A stretch of DNA of 7,441 nt from CAZFZQ01 sp964522845 (lineage in GTDB: Bacteria > Patescibacteriota > Patescibacteriia > GCA-002772895): positions 1 through 7,441 of the forward strand of contig CAZFZQ010000041.1 of NCBI GenBank assembly GCA_964522845.1, written 5' to 3'. Shown one piece after another: positions 4,684 to 7,441 of the stretch. The position numbers and the translations under genes were made by a program. The first letter of the stretch is position 1. Every line of letters starts with the position of its first letter. A model generated the notes under the pieces. The model saw nothing but the letters and a program-made list of their open reading frames with translations. It had not been told where the DNA came from and ran no database searches.

Positions 4684-4716
4684 GAGATTGCTTCGTCGTC
4701 CCTCCTCGCAATGACA
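4684..4716 (-). repeat. Dispersed palindromic repeat, copy 2
   Basis: On the minus strand it reads TGTCATTGCGAGGAGGGACG and then ACGAAGCAATCTC. It shares both ends and most of the body with the copy at 6464-6498. ATTGC and GCAAT at the two ends can pair. The frame across it reads SLRGGTTKQS, the usual translation of this repeat, so the apparent minus-strand reading frame at 4640-4861 is not a gene. Confidence 0.85.
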
Positions 4717-4758
4717 GAAAAACGAGTTTTTCAATGGTCTCATTTTTTAAGTTCCCCT

Positions 4759-4786
4759 TTGACTCCTTCCCGATTTCACATATAAT
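4759..4786 (+). promoter_or_regulatory. Promoter of the flippase-ligase operon
   Basis: TTGACT (4759-4764), a 16-bp spacer and a perfect TATAAT (4781-4786) give a strong sigma70-type promoter with a start near 4793. The leader to the ATG at 4862 is about 70 bases. The rest of the gene-free stretch 4602-4861 holds only the palindromic repeat at 4684-4716, a small GAAAAA/TTTTTC hairpin (4717-4732) and AT-rich sequence. Confidence 0.75.
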
Positions 4787-4816
4787 ATATAATAATGTAG
4801 CTTTGTATCGGTTTTC

Positions 4817-4852
4817 ATTCGTAATTCGTATATTCGGATCGGATTCGTAATT
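4817..4852 (+). repeat. ATTCGTA direct repeats in the flippase leader
   Basis: ATTCGTAATT occurs at 4817-4826 and 4843-4852, with a third ATTCGTA at 4824-4830 overlapping the first and an ATTCGGATCGG between. The spacing is irregular. It may be a simple slippage repeat or an operator-like array between the promoter and the start codon. Confidence 0.6.
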
Positions 4853-4861
4853 AGCTTCCAT

Positions 4862-6286
4862 ATGTCCCTAACTCGTAAAATCGCTCACAACACCCTTGTT
4901 CAGGTTATCGGCCGGGGAGGCGCGGGCATATTGGCCGTGGTCGCCATCTCATTTATTACGCGCTATTTGGGGCGCGAGGGATTTGGCTATTACACAACCG
5001 TGGTCGCCTTTTTGCAATTCATCGCCATTTTGATTGATTTTGGGCTAACCACCATCGCCGTGCAAATGGTTTCCGAGCGCGATGACGGCACGGACAAGAT
5101 TATGAGCAACCTAATGACCTTGCGCACGGTTTCGGCCGCGATTTTTTTGGGTGCCGCGCCGCTCTTAGCCTTATTTTTCCCATATCCGGGCATTATCAAG
5201 CTTGGTATCGCCATTACCACCATAACTTTCTTTTTTCAGCTTCTGCTCCAAACCATCACGGGAATTTTTCAAAAACACATGGCCATGCACATTCCTGCGG
5301 CTGCGGATTTTATTTCACGGCTTTTTTATGTGGCAGCCGTGGCGGCGCTGGTTTATTTCAAACAAGGATTTTTGCCCATTCTCTGGGTGCTTGCCGCGAG
5401 CAACCTCGTATCGCTCCTCATCATTTATTTTTATTCGCGAAAATTTGTCGTGATCCGGCCGGCGTTTGACTGGGCGATTTGGAAAGCCATTCTTTCGCGC
5501 GCATGGCCCATCGGCCTTTCCATTATTTTAAATCTTATTTATCTCAAAGCGGATATAATTATTTTGTCGCTCTACAAAAGCCAAGAGGATGTGGGACTTT
5601 ACGGCGCGCCATACAAATTGATTGACGCCTTGACTATGTTTGCCATGCTGTTTATGGGATTGATTTTGCCGCTCTTGGCCGTAGCCTGGGCGAAAAAAGA
5701 AACCGCGCGCTTCGCCCATATTTTTCAAAAAACATTCAATCTTTTGGTAATGTTTATTGTGCCAATGCTCGTGGGAACATATTTTATAAGCGGCAAAGTG
5801 ATGACCGTGATGGGCGGAAGCGAATTTGCGGCGTCGGGAAAAATTTTGATGATATTGTCTATCGGCGCGGCCGCGCTTTTCGCGGGTTCGCTTTTTTCCT
5901 TCACCATCATCGCCTTGGATAAACAAAAAATGGTCATCTGGGGATATTTGGCGGACGCGGTTATTTCGCTCATCGGATATTTTATTTTCATTCCGCGCTA
6001 TTCATATATCGGCGCGGCGTGGGTCACGGTTTTTTCCGAAACTTTTATTGTCGCAATCGGCGCTTTTATTGTCTGGCGCGAAACAAAACTGTTTCCAAAA
6101 TTTTTAAAAATCTCGGCAAAAGCTTTGGCTGCCGCCCTGCCCATGGCCGTCTTGTTATATTTCGTAAAAGACATGTCAGTGGTAATTTCCATGAGCGCGG
6201 CGGCCGCGGTTTATGTTTTTTTCATTATTCTTTTCCGCGGCATAACCATGGAGGAAGTTAAAAAAATTATCAGAGTAAAGGCATGA
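4862..6286 (+). CDS. Polysaccharide flippase (Wzx/MurJ-like, MOP superfamily)
   Basis: A 474-residue integral membrane protein of the polysaccharide-biosynthesis/MATE-like exporter group, expected to flip lipid-linked oligosaccharides across the cytoplasmic membrane. About 12 to 14 hydrophobic helices are visible, from residue 14 to the end. The N-terminus has the family pattern: a basic start (MSLTRKIAHNTL) leading into GRGGAGILAVVAISFITRYLG and then GREGFGYYTTV, close to the usual R-x-LG-x-x-x-FG-x-Y. A second YLKADIIILSLY-x-x-QEDVGLYGAPYK segment (about 227-251) is the mid-protein repeat common in Wzx proteins. The length is normal for the family. No Shine-Dalgarno site precedes ATG 4862. 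Its stop overlaps the next gene (ATGA, 6283-6286), so they form an operon from the promoter at 4759. The exact sugar substrate cannot be told. Confidence 0.9.
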   Translation: MSLTRKIAHNTLVQVIGRGGAGILAVVAISFITRYLGREGFGYYTTVVAFLQFIAILIDFGLTTIAVQMVSERDDGTDKIMSNLMTLRTVSAAIFLGAAPLLALFFPYPGIIKLGIAITTITFFFQLLLQTITGIFQKHMAMHIPAAADFISRLFYVAAVAALVYFKQGFLPILWVLAASNLVSLLIIYFYSRKFVVIRPAFDWAIWKAILSRAWPIGLSIILNLIYLKADIIILSLYKSQEDVGLYGAPYKLIDALTMFAMLFMGLILPLLAVAWAKKETARFAHIFQKTFNLLVMFIVPMLVGTYFISGKVMTVMGGSEFAASGKILMILSIGAAALFAGSLFSFTIIALDKQKMVIWGYLADAVISLIGYFIFIPRYSYIGAAWVTVFSETFIVAIGAFIVWRETKLFPKFLKISAKALAAALPMAVLLYFVKDMSVVISMSAAAAVYVFFIILFRGITMEEVKKIIRVKA

Positions 6287-7441
6287 TTATCTTGGCGGTT
6301 GCAACATTTATAATTTTTTTTATTATCGCCGCAAAACGGCCGATTTTAGCTTTATTTTCCGCCGCGGCGCTCCTGCCGGCATATAATTTGCGTTTCACAA
6401 TCTTCGGATTGCCGTCTACGATTTTAGAATTCATAATTTGGAGCGCGTTTCTCGGCTGGTTTCTGTCATTGCGAGGAGTGGAGCGACGCGGCAATCTCAA
6501 CCTTCTAAAAACTCGCCTAAAAATAATAAAATATCCCCTCTTTCTTTTTTTCATCGCCTCCATAATTTCTATTTTTGTTTCATCAGCCTCGACTAGCGCG
6601 AGTCTAGGCGGGCCGAATTTATTTTCAGCATTTGGAAAATGGCGCGCATTTTTTTTGGAACCGGGAATGATTTTTTTGATGATTTTAGCGGTTGCAAAAG
6701 ATAAGAAGGATTTTGAAAAAATAATTTTCGGCCTTTCCATTTCCGCTTTTTATTTATCAATAATTTCCATCGGCCAAAAATTTTTCGGCTTGCCAAATCC
6801 TTTTTTGGAAAATCCCGCGCGCACCGCTTCTATTTTTCCGCAACCGAACATGTTAGGACTATATCTCGCGCCAATAATTATTTTAATGCTCGGACAATTT
6901 CTATCCCCTCTCCCCCTTTCCAAGGGGGAGGTAGGTGGGGGTTGGATAAAAAAAATATTTTACATAGCTACCATTATTATTTCTTTCGTAGCAATAGTCA
7001 TCGCTCAATCAACCGGCGCGATTGTGGCGGTTATCGCGGGAATAACTATTTTTTGTTTTTTGCAAAATAAAAAAGCGGCTCTGATTTCGCTCTCCGTTAT
7101 TTTTATATTTTTATGTTTTTATATTTTAATGTTTCCGAAAAATATCTTTGTTGAAAAATTATTTTTCGGCAATTGGTCCGGCACAGTGCGGATACAAATT
7201 TGGAAAGAATCTTTTGCCATGTTAAAAGATAATTGGCTTTTGGGCGCGGGCATCGCCGGCTACCCAATTAAAATTTTGCCTTATCATACCTCGCGCGATT
7301 GGATGGATGTTTATCCAATGCCGCACAATATCATTTTTAATTTCTGGTCGGAGCTGGGCATCTTTGGTCTCGCCGCCTTTCTCTGGTTGCTTGAAAAGTT
7401 TTATAAAATGTGCTATAACTTATTGAAGCCATTTTTCCTGT
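6283..7441 (+). CDS. O-antigen ligase / Wzy-type polymerase-like membrane protein, 3' truncated by the window
   Basis: At least 386 residues, open to the window end. Many hydrophobic helices (about 2-17, 20-34, 44-61, 84-101, 122-138, 148-163, 190-206, 225-258, 266-284) are followed by a large periplasmic loop carrying the Wzy_C hallmark: RIQIWKESFAMLKDNWLLGAG (about 303-323), then Y-rich sequence and MPHNIIFNFWSELGIFG (346-362), whose HN-x(6)-ELG pattern is typical of O-antigen ligases and polymerases. These transfer or polymerise undecaprenyl-linked glycans at the outer face of the membrane, downstream of the flippase. The ATG at 6283 overlaps the flippase stop by 4 bases, so translation is coupled. 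Two palindromic repeats are read in frame, at residues 61-72 (LSLRGVERRGNL) and 207-222 (LSPLPLSKGEVGGGWI); both fall in loops between helices. Ligase versus polymerase cannot be decided. Confidence 0.88.
   Translation, partial: MIILAVATFIIFFIIAAKRPILALFSAAALLPAYNLRFTIFGLPSTILEFIIWSAFLGWFLSLRGVERRGNLNLLKTRLKIIKYPLFLFFIASIISIFVSSASTSASLGGPNLFSAFGKWRAFFLEPGMIFLMILAVAKDKKDFEKIIFGLSISAFYLSIISIGQKFFGLPNPFLENPARTASIFPQPNMLGLYLAPIIILMLGQFLSPLPLSKGEVGGGWIKKIFYIATIIISFVAIVIAQSTGAIVAVIAGITIFCFLQNKKAALISLSVIFIFLCFYILMFPKNIFVEKLFFGNWSGTVRIQIWKESFAMLKDNWLLGAGIAGYPIKILPYHTSRDWMDVYPMPHNIIFNFWSELGIFGLAAFLWLLEKFYKMCYNLLKPFFL
6464..6498 (+). repeat. Dispersed palindromic repeat, copy 3, inside the ligase-like gene
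   Basis: A 35-base copy starts TGTCATTGCGAGGAGTGGAG and ends CGACGCGGCAATCTC. It lies in frame with no stop and encodes a basic, hydrophilic loop in an otherwise membrane-embedded region. It matches 4684-4716 in reverse orientation and the ends of 3681-3750. Confidence 0.88.
6902..6948 (+). repeat. GC-rich hairpin repeat inside the ligase-like gene
   Basis: CTCCCCCTT (6910-6918) and AAGGGGGAG (6922-6930) form a perfect 9-bp stem with a three-base loop, flanked by ATCCCC and GTGGGGGTTGGAT that can pair outside. It has a different sequence family from the repeat at 6464 and encodes SPLPLSKGEVGGG in frame. From memory, PLPLSKGE-type insertions recur in Patescibacteria proteins. Confidence 0.8.

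Noticed and set aside
4640..4861. A minus-strand 73-residue protein
   Set aside because: It contains the standard translation of the dispersed repeat (SLRGGTTKQS) and covers the flippase promoter and leader; no conserved features.
6270..6796. Minus-strand reading frames opposite the ligase-like gene
   Set aside because: They are shadows of the plus-strand gene, Lys/Arg-rich because they complement its hydrophobic codons, and they cross the repeat at 6464.
1..7441. CRISPR array or DGR template repeat
   Set aside because: No regularly spaced direct repeats were found, and no near-copy of the 4049-4180 region was seen by eye elsewhere in the window.

Overview
The window looks like part of a Patescibacteria (Candidate Phyla Radiation, probably Parcubacteria-like) genome. 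This rests on recognisable protein families, nearly absent Shine-Dalgarno sites, short palindromic repeats scattered in and between genes, and a DGR-type reverse transcriptase remnant. No taxonomic search was possible. It is a scaffold of three contigs joined by two runs of exactly 100 N (2255-2354 and 4502-4601), so neither gap length should be taken as real.

Left part, plus strand (1-1327): the 3' part of a tRNA-Leu(UAA) and its terminator, then a 174-bp block that ends in a second near-copy of the tRNA 3' end plus a second terminator, then ruvB (Holliday junction helicase). The block is not a gene; it contains a perfect 24-bp palindrome, a 10-nt complement of the tRNA T-arm and GNRA-type hairpins.

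Middle, minus strand (1352-3216): a consensus sigma70-type promoter (TTGACA, 17 bp, TATAAT) precedes a compact five-gene set read right to left. It encodes a one-pass membrane protein (possibly frameshifted at its end), a small antitoxin-like protein, an AbiEii-like nucleotidyltransferase broken by gap 1, a two-pass membrane protein and a membrane-anchored PH-domain protein.

Right-middle, minus strand (3235-4501): what looks like a decayed diversity-generating retroelement (DGR). A GC-rich gene of unknown function, cut at its 5' end by gap 2, ends in a Trp/Cys/Asp/Gly-rich tail that could be a variable region. It is followed by a strong terminator and then a DGR-class RT that has lost its N-terminus and its catalytic motif A. 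The missing RT core is replaced by about 100 bp of palindromic repeat. No template repeat is visible.

Right part, plus strand (4602-7441): a gene-free stretch with a dispersed palindromic repeat and a promoter, then a Wzx-like polysaccharide flippase, then an O-antigen ligase/polymerase-like gene that overlaps it by 4 bp and runs off the window. The two probably act together in export and assembly of surface polysaccharide. The ligase gene carries two palindromic repeats read in frame, which encode hydrophilic loops.
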